Positions 45,975 to 55,442 of a stretch of 57,491 nucleotides of DNA are shown one piece after another. The position numbers were made by a program, and so were the translations under genes. The stretch spans positions 1-57,491 of the forward strand of contig NZ_LOCN01000013.1 in NCBI RefSeq assembly GCF_001574435.1, read 5' to 3'. The notes beneath the pieces are model-generated. The model was given only the letters and a program-made list of their open reading frames with translations. It had not been told where the DNA came from and did no database searches. Position 1 is the first letter of the stretch. Every line of letters starts with the position of its first letter. This DNA comes from Moritella sp. JT01 (GTDB lineage: Bacteria > Pseudomonadota > Gammaproteobacteria > Enterobacterales > Moritellaceae).

Positions 45975-46295
45975 TTAAAGGGTTATTTCAACCTCATTGA
46001 TCTGAATTGTTGGTTCGATATTAGTGTAATTTCTCACGTCACCTTGTAGTTCTTCGGCGTGAGGAATAAAAGCGGCCATGAAATTTTCTAAGGTATCGAA
46101 ATAGTAATAGCACATCGCGACATAAGTTGAGTCGATAGTGTTAGATATATCGATACCGCGTTCCACTTTTACGCCTTTAAATCCTTCTGCGTTTGATAAT
46201 ATCTCAATCGACATTGGCATATGGGTATTAAGATAATAGTCAAAATCGAAGTGGTAATTGTCCATTTTCTCATAAATACTAGCGATGTTTATCAT
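45975..46295 (-). CDS. EthD-domain-like small protein
   Basis: A 106-residue soluble protein with a dimeric alpha-beta barrel signature of the EthD family: FDFDYYLNTHMPMSIEIL (helix with the conserved H-x-P), GFKGVKVERGID, and FMAAFIPHAEELQGDVRNYTN. EthD relatives include helper proteins of ring-cleavage and polyketide enzymes, but most stand-alone copies have no known role. It is an insertion between pepA and holC, which are neighbours in E. coli and many relatives. Monocistronic by position. Confidence 0.7.
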   Translation of the reverse strand: MINIASIYEKMDNYHFDFDYYLNTHMPMSIEILSNAEGFKGVKVERGIDISNTIDSTYVAMCYYYFDTLENFMAAFIPHAEELQGDVRNYTNIEPTIQINEVEITL

Positions 46296-46465
46296 GATGT
46301 AACCTTAATATCCTTATTAATGGCATTAGTATAAATCGTTATACTTTTTATGTATTTATTACCATACGCTAACTTTATATGACAACCATTTTAGAAACCT
46401 TTAATTCAGTATTTTTTCATACTAAAGTTGATTAATAAGGTGGGGTTTTAGATCAGTAGTGAAAT

Positions 46466-46494
46466 AAAAAAGGCCGCTACAGCGACCCTTTGGA
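46466..46494 (-). terminator. Terminator of pepA
   Basis: AAAGGGTCGCT-GT-AGCGGCCTTT on the minus strand, with one or two wobbles, followed by six T. It sits just after the pepA stop. Confidence 0.8.
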
Positions 46495-46514
46495 TATTGA
46501 TGATATGAAATTAA

Positions 46515-48038
46515 TTAAGCTTCGTCAGCTTGCTGCACTTCATTTCGTTCTGTACGGTTAAGTAAGAACTGCGTTAACATTGGTACAGGACGACCTGTAG
46601 ACCCTTTGTTTTTGCCACTTACCCAAGCAGTACCGGCGATGTCTAAATGCGCCCAGTTATACTTTTTAGTAAAGCGTGATAAGAAACAGGCTGCTGTGAT
46701 CGTACCGCCAGCAGGGCCACCAATGTTCGCTAAATCAGCAAATGGACTTTCAATTTGTTCTTGGAAGTCGTCAGTAATTGGTAAACGCCATGCTTTATCT
46801 GCGGCTTGATCCGACGCATTTAATAATTCATGTGCCAGTGGGTTATGCGTAGATAGTAAACCTGTGATGTGATGACCAAGTGCAACAACACACGCACCCG
46901 TTAAGGTAGCGACGTCAATAACAAGCTCTGGATCAAAACGTTCAACATAGGTTAATACGTCACATAATACTAAACGGCCTTCAGCATCGGTATTAAGTAC
47001 TTCAACGGTTTGTCCTGACATGGTAGTAAGGATGTCACCTGGGCGGTAAGCATTGCTACCCGGCATGTTTTCACAACCGGCCAGAATACCGATAACGTTA
47101 AGTGGTAAATTTAGTTTAGCGAGTGACTTCATGGTACCAAGTACGCCTGCAGCACCACCCATATCATATTTCATTTCGTCCATACCTAAGCCTGGTTTTA
47201 ATGAAATACCACCTGAATCGAATGTCAGACCTTTACCAATCAGTACAATCGGTTTTGCGTCAGGATCTGGATTACCTTTATAATTAATAATCGACATCTT
47301 AGCTTCATTCGCTGAACCTTGTGATACAGCAAGGTAAGAGTCCATTTTTAACTCTTTCATTTCAGGCTCACCTAAGATCTGTGTTGTGATCTTGTCACTT
47401 TCATCAGAAAGTTGGCGTGCTTGATTAGCAAGGTAAACGGGATTACAGATGTTTGGTGGCATGTTTGCTACGTCTTTACATAGACGCATACCACTGGCTA
47501 CAGCTAAACCGTGAGCAATGGCTTTTTCACTTGTTGGTAAATCACGACGCGAAGTAACATTGAATACCATTTTGCGTAATGGACGACGTGTTTCTTCTTT
47601 ATTGCTTTTTAGCTGATCGAAACGGTAGCGACTTTCGCGAGCTGTTTCAACAGCAAAACGAATCTTCCAGTAGGTATCGCGGCCTTTAACATTGAGTTCT
47701 GGTAAGAAACAAACTGCTTCCATAGAACCAGTTTCGTTCAAGGTATTCATTGTTTTGGTGATGATTTGCTTGTACTGACGCTCATCTAATTCACGTTCTT
47801 TACCACAGCCAACTAATAATACACGTTCGCTAAGTACATTTGGCACATGATGAAGCAATAATACTTGACCTGGTTTACCCTCGATATCACCGCGACGTAG
47901 TAGGGAACTTAAATAGCCGTCACTAATCTTATCTAGTTGTTCTGCTGCAGGTGATAAACGACGTGGTTCAAATACTCCGACAACAACACAAGCGCTGCGT
48001 TGTTTCTCAGGGCTACCACTTTTTACATTGAACTCCAT
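46515..48038 (-). CDS. pepA: Leucyl aminopeptidase PepA (cytosol aminopeptidase)
   Basis: A 507-residue M17 metallopeptidase (E. coli PepA 503). The metal and active-site motifs are [19 protein letters not shown], the [12 protein letters not shown] stretch and the signature [14 protein letters not shown]. It is a hexamer with two metal ions that removes N-terminal residues from peptides; the E. coli protein also binds DNA in Xer recombination and carAB control. It is divergent from lptFG with a 190-nt shared promoter region, the usual arrangement in gammaproteobacteria. Confidence 0.96.
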   Translation of the reverse strand: MEFNVKSGSPEKQRSACVVVGVFEPRRLSPAAEQLDKISDGYLSSLLRRGDIEGKPGQVLLLHHVPNVLSERVLLVGCGKERELDERQYKQIITKTMNTLNETGSMEAVCFLPELNVKGRDTYWKIRFAVETARESRYRFDQLKSNKEETRRPLRKMVFNVTSRRDLPTSEKAIAHGLAVASGMRLCKDVANMPPNICNPVYLANQARQLSDESDKITTQILGEPEMKELKMDSYLAVSQGSANEAKMSIINYKGNPDPDAKPIVLIGKGLTFDSGGISLKPGLGMDEMKYDMGGAAGVLGTMKSLAKLNLPLNVIGILAGCENMPGSNAYRPGDILTTMSGQTVEVLNTDAEGRLVLCDVLTYVERFDPELVIDVATLTGACVVALGHHITGLLSTHNPLAHELLNASDQAADKAWRLPITDDFQEQIESPFADLANIGGPAGGTITAACFLSRFTKKYNWAHLDIAGTAWVSGKNKGSTGRPVPMLTQFLLNRTERNEVQQADEA

Positions 48039-48232
48039 GGACTCTCCGGTTTCCTAAAGACAAAATCAAATATTTATAACATAATAGGGGGTTATACGTA
48101 TTTAGTTAATTAAAAACTAACATTTTCAGATAAAATGGGTGTGCAGTTAACTATTTAAACTGCATTTGTAGCTGAGTTTACCTAATTATGAGCTGCATTT
48201 CATACAAAACATTAGTCTAATATAGGTTTTAA

Positions 48233-49351
48233 GTGATAATTTTCCGATATTTATTTGCTGAGACAGTGAAATCACAAATTGCTGTTTTATTCATCTTATC
48301 ACTTATCTTTGTGAGCCAGCAGTTTGTTGCACTGCTCTCAAAGGTAATGACAGGGGCTTTACCTGCTAATTTAGTGATAGAGATGTTGTTGTATACCATG
48401 CCAACGTTAGGCACATTAATTTTACCCGTGAGTTTATTCATTGGTATTTTGTTTGCACATGGGCGATTGTACGCCGAAAGTGAAATGGTGATCTTAACGG
48501 CCTGTGGGTATACCCCGAGCCGGATATTAATGTCGTCATTGTTAGTGTCATCGGTGACAATTGGTCTGGTGGTTTTTAACGCGTTCATTTATGCACCAAT
48601 AGCGGAAGAAGGCCGTGTTCAATTATTAGAAAATGTAGACGCGGATGTCGGTTTAGCGACACTGAAACAAGGGCGCTTTGAGTCGCTTAATGGTGGTCTC
48701 GCGGTGGTCTATGTTGAGTCTTATGATAGTGATAAATCGATGCGTAAGATATTTATTGCTAAATCCCCTTCGCAGGAGGGAGAGCGTCCTTCTATTGTGT
48801 TGGCAGATAAAGGCAACGTGGAGTCTGACGACAATGGCTCTCAATGGTTGAAGTTAAGCCAAGGTCTGCGTTATGAAGGTGAATTTTCACAACGTGATTT
48901 CCGTATTGTTGATTTTAGTGAGTACCGGGTATTTATTCAGCAACAAGACGTCAGTGAGCGTGGCCGTAAAACCAAGGCATTACCTACGTCTGAGTTATGG
49001 AATTCGACTGAATTTGAACACAAAGTGGAACTACAGTGGCGTATTGCCCAAGTTGTCGCTATTCCTTTACTGACGTTATTAGTAGTACCGCTGGCGAGGG
49101 TGAATCCGCGTCAAGGTCGTTATGCGAAACTATTCCCTGCGTTATTATTGTTTCTAACTTATTTCATGCTATTGAGTGCCGCACATTCATCTATTTTAGA
49201 TGAAAAATTACCGCTAGCGTTTGGTTTTTGGATCGTGCACCTCGGGGTGCTGAGTTTGGCTATTTGGTTTAACCTCGCTAATTACTCTTGGTATCACCAT
49301 GCAGTGCAGAAGATGAAAGTTCGTTTTTCTCGAGGTAAGAACAGTGATTAA
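48233..49351 (+). CDS. lptF: Lipopolysaccharide export permease LptF
   Basis: A 372-residue inner-membrane protein (E. coli LptF 366). The start MIIFRYLFAETVKSQIAVLFILSLIF aligns with E. coli MIIIRYLVRETLKSQ, and the start codon is GTG. Three membrane helices lie in the first ~120 residues, a periplasmic beta-jellyroll in the middle, and three more helices at the C-terminus; NPRQGRYAKLFPALLLFL is the conserved C-terminal motif. With LptG and LptB it extracts LPS from the inner membrane and pushes it into the LptA bridge. It overlaps lptG by 8 nt, so the two are coupled. Confidence 0.95.
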   Translation: MIIFRYLFAETVKSQIAVLFILSLIFVSQQFVALLSKVMTGALPANLVIEMLLYTMPTLGTLILPVSLFIGILFAHGRLYAESEMVILTACGYTPSRILMSSLLVSSVTIGLVVFNAFIYAPIAEEGRVQLLENVDADVGLATLKQGRFESLNGGLAVVYVESYDSDKSMRKIFIAKSPSQEGERPSIVLADKGNVESDDNGSQWLKLSQGLRYEGEFSQRDFRIVDFSEYRVFIQQQDVSERGRKTKALPTSELWNSTEFEHKVELQWRIAQVVAIPLLTLLVVPLARVNPRQGRYAKLFPALLLFLTYFMLLSAAHSSILDEKLPLAFGFWIVHLGVLSLAIWFNLANYSWYHHAVQKMKVRFSRGKNSD

Positions 49352-50411
49352 AATTTTAGACATCTATATTGGTAAGGCTATTTTATTTGCCACTATGATC
49401 TGCTTGTTTACCCTAGTCGGTTTATCTGCGGTGATCAAATATGTAGAACAATTAAGATCCGTCGGTCGTGGTTCGTATGGTTTACTTGAGGCGTTATTGT
49501 TTGTGATGCTGAAAATGCCCCGCGAAATTACAATTTTCTTTCCGATGGCTGCGTTATTAGGTGCGCTGATTGGTTTGGGCGCACTCGCAAGTTCTTCTGA
49601 GTTAGTGGTCATTCAAGCTGCTGGGCAGTCGCGTTTCAAAATTGTGTTATCCGCAATGAAAACGGCGATCCCTATGATGGCAGTCGTTATGTTTATGGGA
49701 GAGTACGTCGCGCCTTATACAGAACAAAAAGCGATTCAGCTTCGTGCTGAGTCTATCTCTGGTCAATCTATTATTCGGGCTCAAAAAGGGGTCTGGGCAA
49801 AGGATAAAGAAAACTTTATTAATATCGGTAAAGTGAATAACGGCAGTGAATTACATGATGTAACGATTTATGAATTTTCAGAAAATCAGCGTTTAGTTAA
49901 AACGACCCAGGCGCGTAAAGCAATTTATACAGACAAGCACTGGGAGTTAACTGGAATACGAATCACGCACTTCAACAGTGACAGTATTACGGTGACAACA
50001 CAGTCTAAATTGCGTTGGGATTCTACGCTGACACCAGAAAAGTTAGATGTGGTAACGATTGATCCTGAGGATTTATCAATATCAGGCTTGTACTCTTATA
50101 TGACTTATTTGGACAGTAATAAGCAGGATTCGGGAAGTTATGAGTTAGCCTTCTGGCGTAAAATATTCCAGCCGATATCGATTGGTGTCATGGTTTTATT
50201 GGCTTTGTCGTTTGTATTTGGACCATTGCGAACGGTAACCATGGGCGCGCGTATTTTGATGGGGGTGGTTGCTGGTTTTACTTTCTACCTCGCCAGTGAA
50301 ACTTTTGGCCCGATTAGTTTGGTGTATTCGTTACCTCCGTTTCTTGGGGCGGTTGTCCCCAGTGCCATCTTTACCTTGATTGCGATTGTGCAGTTAAGGA
50401 AACATGGTTAA
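49344..50411 (+). CDS. lptG: Lipopolysaccharide export permease LptG
   Basis: A 355-residue protein (E. coli LptG 360). It begins MIKILDIYIGKAILFATMICL and has the same six-helix-plus-jellyroll layout as LptF. ALLGALIGLGALASSSELVVIQAAGQSRFKIV is the conserved coupling region that contacts LptB, and FWRKIFQPISIGVMVLLALSFVFGPLR the C-terminal helix pair. It forms a heterodimer with LptF for LPS export. Followed by a perfect-palindrome terminator. Confidence 0.96.
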   Translation: MIKILDIYIGKAILFATMICLFTLVGLSAVIKYVEQLRSVGRGSYGLLEALLFVMLKMPREITIFFPMAALLGALIGLGALASSSELVVIQAAGQSRFKIVLSAMKTAIPMMAVVMFMGEYVAPYTEQKAIQLRAESISGQSIIRAQKGVWAKDKENFINIGKVNNGSELHDVTIYEFSENQRLVKTTQARKAIYTDKHWELTGIRITHFNSDSITVTTQSKLRWDSTLTPEKLDVVTIDPEDLSISGLYSYMTYLDSNKQDSGSYELAFWRKIFQPISIGVMVLLALSFVFGPLRTVTMGARILMGVVAGFTFYLASETFGPISLVYSLPPFLGAVVPSAIFTLIAIVQLRKHG

Positions 50412-50455
50412 CGTGACGATTTTACTTTAGATAGACTATCTTTAGGGATGGATGT

Positions 50456-50486
50456 AAAAATGGCAACCAATTGGTTGCCATTTTTG
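50456..50486. terminator. Bidirectional terminator after lptG
   Basis: AAAAATGGCAACCAA and its exact complement form a continuous palindrome of about 30 nt. A and T runs at both ends allow termination of lptG and of the convergent RDD gene. Confidence 0.92.
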
Positions 50487-50525
50487 TTTCGGTTTATCAC
50501 CTTAGCGTTAGGCACTAAGCATCGA

Positions 50526-51083
50526 TTATTTTTTCTGTTTTAGCTTGTCTGCATAACGCAGTAATGAACCGTTTTGCTCTTTACTTAAACGTAATACATT
50601 ACAGTTTGACCAGTGATCTTGAAAGGCACGGTTTTTCATATCAAACGGTACTTGTAAGTTACCTAAACCACATGCAGCGGTCGCGAGACGAATAAGGGCT
50701 TGCGTTAAGCTAATTGCGCTGCCATCGGCATTTTGTACGCGTAAACGCCACGCGCGCATGCCAACTGTTTGACCGCCGTGCGTCCAAAACCATAAATAGA
50801 ATCCTGCTATTGAACCCCATACTAATATCGCAAACCAAATTTGGCTGCCTGCATACGCGGCGCTATCAACATAACGGCCGGCAATATCGACGATGCCCGA
50901 TGCAATTAATGCTTCTGCAATACCAAGTCCTATTGCACTGGCAATCGCCGCGATACCAAGAACAATAAGTGCGTCATACACAAGCGCACCAATACGCGGG
51001 CCAAAAGTGGCAATGGATGCGGTTTCACCTGTTTCAATTTTAGGTGTGTGTTTTGGTTTTCTGAGTTTGTTTTTCTTCGCCAT
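50526..51083 (-). CDS. RDD family membrane protein
   Basis: A 185-residue RDD-domain protein. The soluble basic N-terminus (MAKKNKLRKPKHTPK) leads to helices at about residues 42-65 (VYDALIVLGIAAIASAIGLGI), 80-110 (FAILVWGSIAGFYLWFW) and a conserved GGQTVGMRAWRLRVQNADG loop. The arginines and aspartates that name the family are visible (FGPRIGALVYDAL). It is predicted to span the inner membrane; function unknown. I start at MAKKNK, with GGA just upstream; an ATG 54 nt earlier would add 18 residues. Second RDD protein in the window, not obviously similar to the first outside the domain. Confidence 0.8.
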   Translation of the reverse strand: MAKKNKLRKPKHTPKIETGETASIATFGPRIGALVYDALIVLGIAAIASAIGLGIAEALIASGIVDIAGRYVDSAAYAGSQIWFAILVWGSIAGFYLWFWTHGGQTVGMRAWRLRVQNADGSAISLTQALIRLATAACGLGNLQVPFDMKNRAFQDHWSNCNVLRLSKEQNGSLLRYADKLKQKK

Positions 51084-51314
51084 TATGAATCCAGCCATGT
51101 CTTCAGGGTTATCTCGAAAGTGGAAACAGTGTAGCAAAAAAAGTGAGTCTTAGTCGTGCTAAATAGTTAGTGCTGGTGGATATCAATAGCCATAGTGCAA
51201 AGCTAACTGTGCTGATATTTAAGATGTTGAGTGTTTGTTGGCGTATAGAATCATGACTTAATACAGCGCTTTGCTTTAATTTTGAACAGTTGATTTACGA
51301 TCATGAAAAACGGC

Positions 51315-51342
51315 TTGCTTGGCATCGTTTGCTATGTATAAT
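51315..51342 (+). promoter_or_regulatory. Promoter of tRNA-Leu
   Basis: TTGCTT (51315-51320) and a perfect TATAAT (51337-51342) are separated by 16 nt. The -10 ends 10 nt before the tRNA, consistent with a short 5' leader. Confidence 0.65.
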
Positions 51343-51352
51343 GTTGACCTAT

Positions 51353-51437
51353 GCCCGAGTGGTGAAATCGGTAGACGCGGTGGATTCAAAATCCTCTTCC
51401 GAAAGGAGTGGCGGTTCAAGTCCGCCCTCGGGCACCA
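51353..51437 (+). tRNA. tRNA-Leu (CAA anticodon)
   Basis: An 85-nt class II tRNA. The acceptor stem GCCCGAG pairs with CTCGGGC, CCA is encoded, the D arm contains GGTAGACG, and the long variable arm (TCTTCCGAAAGGAGTG) is typical of leucine tRNAs. The T arm carries GGTTCAAGTCC. The anticodon loop TTCAAAA gives CAA, reading UUG, as in leuX. The anticodon stem GTGGA/TCCTC has an apparent T-T mismatch at its second pair. A hairpin terminator follows. Confidence 0.95.
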
Positions 51438-51452
51438 TATTTAAGTAATAGA

Positions 51453-51493
51453 GCCTCAACGAAAGTTGGGGCTTTGTTGTATCTGGCACAATC
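51453..51493 (+). terminator. Terminator-like hairpin after tRNA-Leu; copy 1 of a 41-nt repeat
   Basis: GCCTCAAC and GTTGGGGC pair around a small loop and are followed by TTTGTTGT, ending the tRNA transcript. The same 41-nt stretch, with about seven mismatches, occurs again at 56095. The rest of the gap to 51746 is AT-rich and shows no gene. Confidence 0.75.
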
Positions 51494-51746
51494 CTATTTA
51501 TTTCTAAAACAAGTTAAGCTGTCTTTCCTTACGTCATATTCCTAAACTTAGTCCTAAAATCGCCCCATACACTTAACCTTCGAATCGTGAATACCATTGT
51601 TATAATCTAGCTTAACTATCCTATAGCAAATATATCGACTAAGATTAATTTTAGCTTGTTATGCTCTTGCTTCGCTTTTTTAACCCTAGTTTAACCAGAT
51701 TAATTTGTAATCTTGCGGTGTAAATTTAAGAGAGAGAATTAAGCAG

Positions 51747-52298
51747 ATGAAACCAGATCAAGAACTATCAACCGTAACTCGTTCATTGCATATAATTATT
51801 GCTGTTGCCATGATTGGATTGATCATAGTTGGCATCTATATGACCGAAAATAAAGCGTACCCTTTGTATAATATTCATAAATCGTTGGGTTTTTTAGTTT
51901 TATTTCTTGCCTCGATCCGTATCGTTTGGCGTATTAGGGAGGGTTGGCCATCAGAGGTTGCTGGAGGCAAGGCGATTGAACATATTGCAGCAAAGGTGAT
52001 TCATTGGGTTTTGATTATCTCAACACTACTCTTTCCTATATCAGGTTTGATGATGTCAGTAGGCGGTGGTCATGGTTTATCTGTTTTTGGGTTGGAGTTG
52101 ATTGCAGCCAGTATTGATCCGGTAACTGAAAATCCGATGGTGTTAAATGAAAGTGTTGTGAATATAGGTCTCTATATACATAGTACCTTAATGCCGATAA
52201 TTATTTTTGCTATTGTTATGCATGTCGTAGGGGCATTGAAACATCATTATATTGATAAAGACAGCACACTGAAACGCATGTTTTGGTTTAAGAAGTAG
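51747..52298 (+). CDS. Cytochrome b561
   Basis: A 183-residue inner-membrane protein of the bacterial cytochrome b561 (CybB) family. It has four membrane helices, at about residues 14-32, 48-64, 87-108 and 146-166. Candidate haem ligands are the histidines in SLHIIIAV, NIHKSLGF, VIHWVLII and VMHVVGALKHH. It transfers electrons from ubiquinol, in E. coli reducing superoxide. It stands alone, between tRNA-Leu and the proton-ATPase gene, inside the segment bounded by the repeats. Confidence 0.88.
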   Translation: MKPDQELSTVTRSLHIIIAVAMIGLIIVGIYMTENKAYPLYNIHKSLGFLVLFLASIRIVWRIREGWPSEVAGGKAIEHIAAKVIHWVLIISTLLFPISGLMMSVGGGHGLSVFGLELIAASIDPVTENPMVLNESVVNIGLYIHSTLMPIIIFAIVMHVVGALKHHYIDKDSTLKRMFWFKK

Positions 52299-52442
52299 CT
52301 TGAACTTTAAGCTGTGCTGGTACATGTATTAATAGTGAAGGCTACAGCGTGATTGTTTCGTCATTGGTTATTGTGGGAAGTGTCTATGCCATAGGGTGTT
52401 GTAGTGATGGTGTCTGTTTAAATGGCAGCAATTAAAGTAGAT

Positions 52443-52474
52443 CATCGAGTTAATATAAGTCTATTAACTCGATG
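52443..52474. terminator. Perfect hairpin between cytochrome b561 and H+-ATPase genes
   Basis: CATCGAGTTAATA and its exact complement form a 13-bp stem around a 6-nt loop, in the convergent gap 25 nt after the ATPase stop. No strong T-tract follows on either strand, so it may be a weak terminator or mRNA-end stabiliser. Confidence 0.55.
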
Positions 52475-52498
52475 TAGAGTGAATTAACTGTGTCTAAT

Positions 52499-54970
52499 TT
52501 AGTTAATTGATACTTCTTTACGTGGTACGTTTAGACCTTCAGTATAAACTGCATGTTTCTCTTTTTTGTCAGCTGCTTTTTCAAATGCGGCTTTGAATAT
52601 ATCAAGAATAAACATCCATACAATACCGTAGACAATAACAATACCAATTGCTTCCCAGCTTATTGGTGCCATTAGGAAGCCCACTTTAGCGATGATAATT
52701 GCAAGGATCTGTGTACCAAAAATTGCAATTAGTAGCGGTTTTGCTGGACGAGGTTTAGCCCAGAAGTGGTTTTTACTGCGAACAACGAATAGTAGTAGGT
52801 GACCAGCGATAACGAGTTGTAAGAACAACATTGTTTGAATAGGAGCTGAAGTTGAATATAATTGTTGTGCAATAGCCATTAGTCCAAAGTTTTGAGCAAC
52901 AGATACAACACCAAGAATTGACGATAATGTGAGAACACGCTTGAGATTCCATTTTACGGGGAAGCGCTCGACACCTGCGTTATCATAGGCAATTGTCATG
53001 ATAGGAAGATCATCAAACAAAGCAAGTAATACAATCATTACAGCGCTCAGTGGTGAGAAATCCAAGAACAATATAGACAGTGTCACGAACAACATGATGT
53101 TAATTGTCATCGCGACGCGGTATTTCACGTAAGAGATAATTTTTTGGAATATTTTTCTAGATTCTTCTACAGCATCAATAATAACGGACAAACCAGGTAA
53201 GGTTAAGATTAAATCCGCTGCACCACGTGCGGCATCAGTAGCACCGTCAACAGCGATACCGATATCTGCTTGTTTTAATGCTGGCGCATCATTGACACCA
53301 TCCCCCGTCATTGCAACAACGTGACCCATATCTTGTAGACGTTTTACAATCTCGTATTTATGTTCAGGGAAAACACGTGCAAAGCCACCTGCATTTTCGA
53401 TTTTTTCATTAATTTCGTCTTCAGATAATCCACCATGGAAAAGGTCTGAAGCAGCGAGCATATTAGTACTAAGATCGAGTTGTCTTGAAATTTCTTTACC
53501 AATAGCCAAGTCATCACCAGTGACCATTCGAACATCGATACCACGAGCACGGGCTTCATCAACGGTGTGCTTTGTATCATGACGCGGTGGATCGTATAAC
53601 GAAAGTATACCGACTAATACAAGTTTATCTGGGTTTTCAGGGTAACTGCGAGCCACACCTAGACCGCGTAACCCACGACTTGCTAGCTCGTCTACATTGC
53701 CTAATGCTTCAGTACGTTCTTCATCGGACATGTCACATAAATCGATGATGATTTGTGGTGCCCCTTTTAGTACTCTGTATTGACCCCCGTCAGAATCGAT
53801 AAGTGCTTCAGTACGTTTTCTTGTTGGATCAAAAGGCGTAAAATCAAGCTGTTTAATTTTAGCTATTTCTTCTTTACCGACCGCATCCATGATGACGTTT
53901 TCAATTGCGTCTGAACTGTTAAAGTTACACGCTTGAGAAGCAATTAAAGTCAGTTCTGACTCGCTTTTAGCATCATATAATACCGGCGATGTTAATGTTA
54001 ATTCATTAAGCGTTAATGTACCTGTTTTATCAGAACAAAGAATATCCACAGAAGCCATTTCTTCAATAGCTGATAGCTTAGTTACAATCGCTTTTTTCTT
54101 CGATAGCATAAATGCACCGAGGGCCATTGTTACCGATAATACAGCTGGCATCGCAACCGGAATTGAAGCCACGATAAGAATTAATACCATCTCTATTACA
54201 TCAAGCGGTGATTTATTACTTATTACTAATTCTTTGAAGATGATTGTAGCAGCAAGAATTAAAGAACCATAAATGAGGAACTTACCAATCGTCATTACAG
54301 AGTTTTGGAAGTGTGATTCGTTACCTGCAGAGCTAACGAGTGTTGCTGTTTTACCAAAGAATGTATTACCGCCAGTTTTATCAACGATACATACCATACT
54401 ACCTTGCTTTACAATAGTACCGGCGTAAATTTCTTCGCCAGGGTGTCGCATTACAGGAAGCGATTCACCTGTTAATGCTGCTTGGTCTACACTAACGTAT
54501 TGGCCTTCTAATGTGATCAAATCGGCAGGGATAATATCACCGTTTTCGATTTGAACTATATCACCAGGAACAAGTTCTGCGGCTTCGATGTCTACCCATT
54601 TCCCGTCTCGCATTACACGTGATTCTAAAGCCATTGAATTTTTTAATGCAGCCAGCGCACTTTGTGCTTTACCGTGCTGCATGAACTCAATAAATACATT
54701 AAGAAGTAGCATAAATGAAATAATAGCGAAATCGGACCAATGTTGAATCACAGCAGATAAGATAGCAGCCGCTTCAACCATCCAAGGAATTGGCCCCCAA
54801 AATCCGGCAAGTAAAATTTTCCAACGACTTTCTTCTTTTTCTTCAATCGCATTTCGACCAAACTTTGCGAGGCGTTCTGTGGCCTCTTTATTTGTTAAGC
54901 CATCTTTCGATGTATTATGCTCTTTCAGTTTTGCTTTTAAGTCTATGATTTTACTTTCTTTGTCACTCAT
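52499..54970 (-). CDS. P3A-type proton-exporting P-type ATPase
   Basis: An 823-residue ATPase of the plasma-membrane H+-ATPase group, like plant and yeast pumps and some archaeal and bacterial ones. Motifs in order: QAALTGESLPV (actuator), ILCSDKTGTLTLNEL with the phosphorylated Asp at residue 314, FTPFDPTRKRTEAL and VLKGAPQ (nucleotide pocket), MVTGDDLAIGKEI, and MTGDGVNDAPALKQADIGIAV. The membrane segment LLALFDDLPIMTIAYDN corresponds to helix 6, which carries the proton-binding Asp in the plant pump (ILNDGTIMTI). No heavy-metal domain is present. It would expel H+ using ATP. Such pumps are uncommon in gammaproteobacteria. It is flanked by cytochrome b561 and an OMP gene. Confidence 0.85.
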   Translation of the reverse strand: MSDKESKIIDLKAKLKEHNTSKDGLTNKEATERLAKFGRNAIEEKEESRWKILLAGFWGPIPWMVEAAAILSAVIQHWSDFAIISFMLLLNVFIEFMQHGKAQSALAALKNSMALESRVMRDGKWVDIEAAELVPGDIVQIENGDIIPADLITLEGQYVSVDQAALTGESLPVMRHPGEEIYAGTIVKQGSMVCIVDKTGGNTFFGKTATLVSSAGNESHFQNSVMTIGKFLIYGSLILAATIIFKELVISNKSPLDVIEMVLILIVASIPVAMPAVLSVTMALGAFMLSKKKAIVTKLSAIEEMASVDILCSDKTGTLTLNELTLTSPVLYDAKSESELTLIASQACNFNSSDAIENVIMDAVGKEEIAKIKQLDFTPFDPTRKRTEALIDSDGGQYRVLKGAPQIIIDLCDMSDEERTEALGNVDELASRGLRGLGVARSYPENPDKLVLVGILSLYDPPRHDTKHTVDEARARGIDVRMVTGDDLAIGKEISRQLDLSTNMLAASDLFHGGLSEDEINEKIENAGGFARVFPEHKYEIVKRLQDMGHVVAMTGDGVNDAPALKQADIGIAVDGATDAARGAADLILTLPGLSVIIDAVEESRKIFQKIISYVKYRVAMTINIMLFVTLSILFLDFSPLSAVMIVLLALFDDLPIMTIAYDNAGVERFPVKWNLKRVLTLSSILGVVSVAQNFGLMAIAQQLYSTSAPIQTMLFLQLVIAGHLLLFVVRSKNHFWAKPRPAKPLLIAIFGTQILAIIIAKVGFLMAPISWEAIGIVIVYGIVWMFILDIFKAAFEKAADKKEKHAVYTEGLNVPRKEVSIN

Positions 54971-55442
54971 AGGTTTGCCTGTGTCATAAAGTTTTAATTA
55001 CATGCAATTGACTGTTTTTTATCTTCCGTATTGATTGTTATCCATTTTATAATTGCTCGTTTTACTTATTTTATACGGTTAAAACATTCGCTTTACATTT
55101 CGCTTGGCCTTTCGTCATTGTTTCAAGTGAAACTACCTTACTCTTGTTGCTAGGTGTTATCAATAAACTTGTCGCTTTTTGTATTATGAGTATTTTAATC
55201 AACTAGCGGCCTTTTCTATAAAAATAGAGCTTCTGTCCTTTGGAATTGGTATGCGTAATTCGATGGGTTTATTAATGCGGAAGGTCGTCGCGTTATTTTG
55301 TCGTAGTTAGTTATTAAGTTTCTATACGATTGATTTAAATGTGATTCATTGTCTTTAATACCATTTGGTGGTAGTTTAACTTCTTCAATTTATTCGCTAA
55401 CGTATCTAACTTATAAATATACATAACATCAAGCAGGACTCT

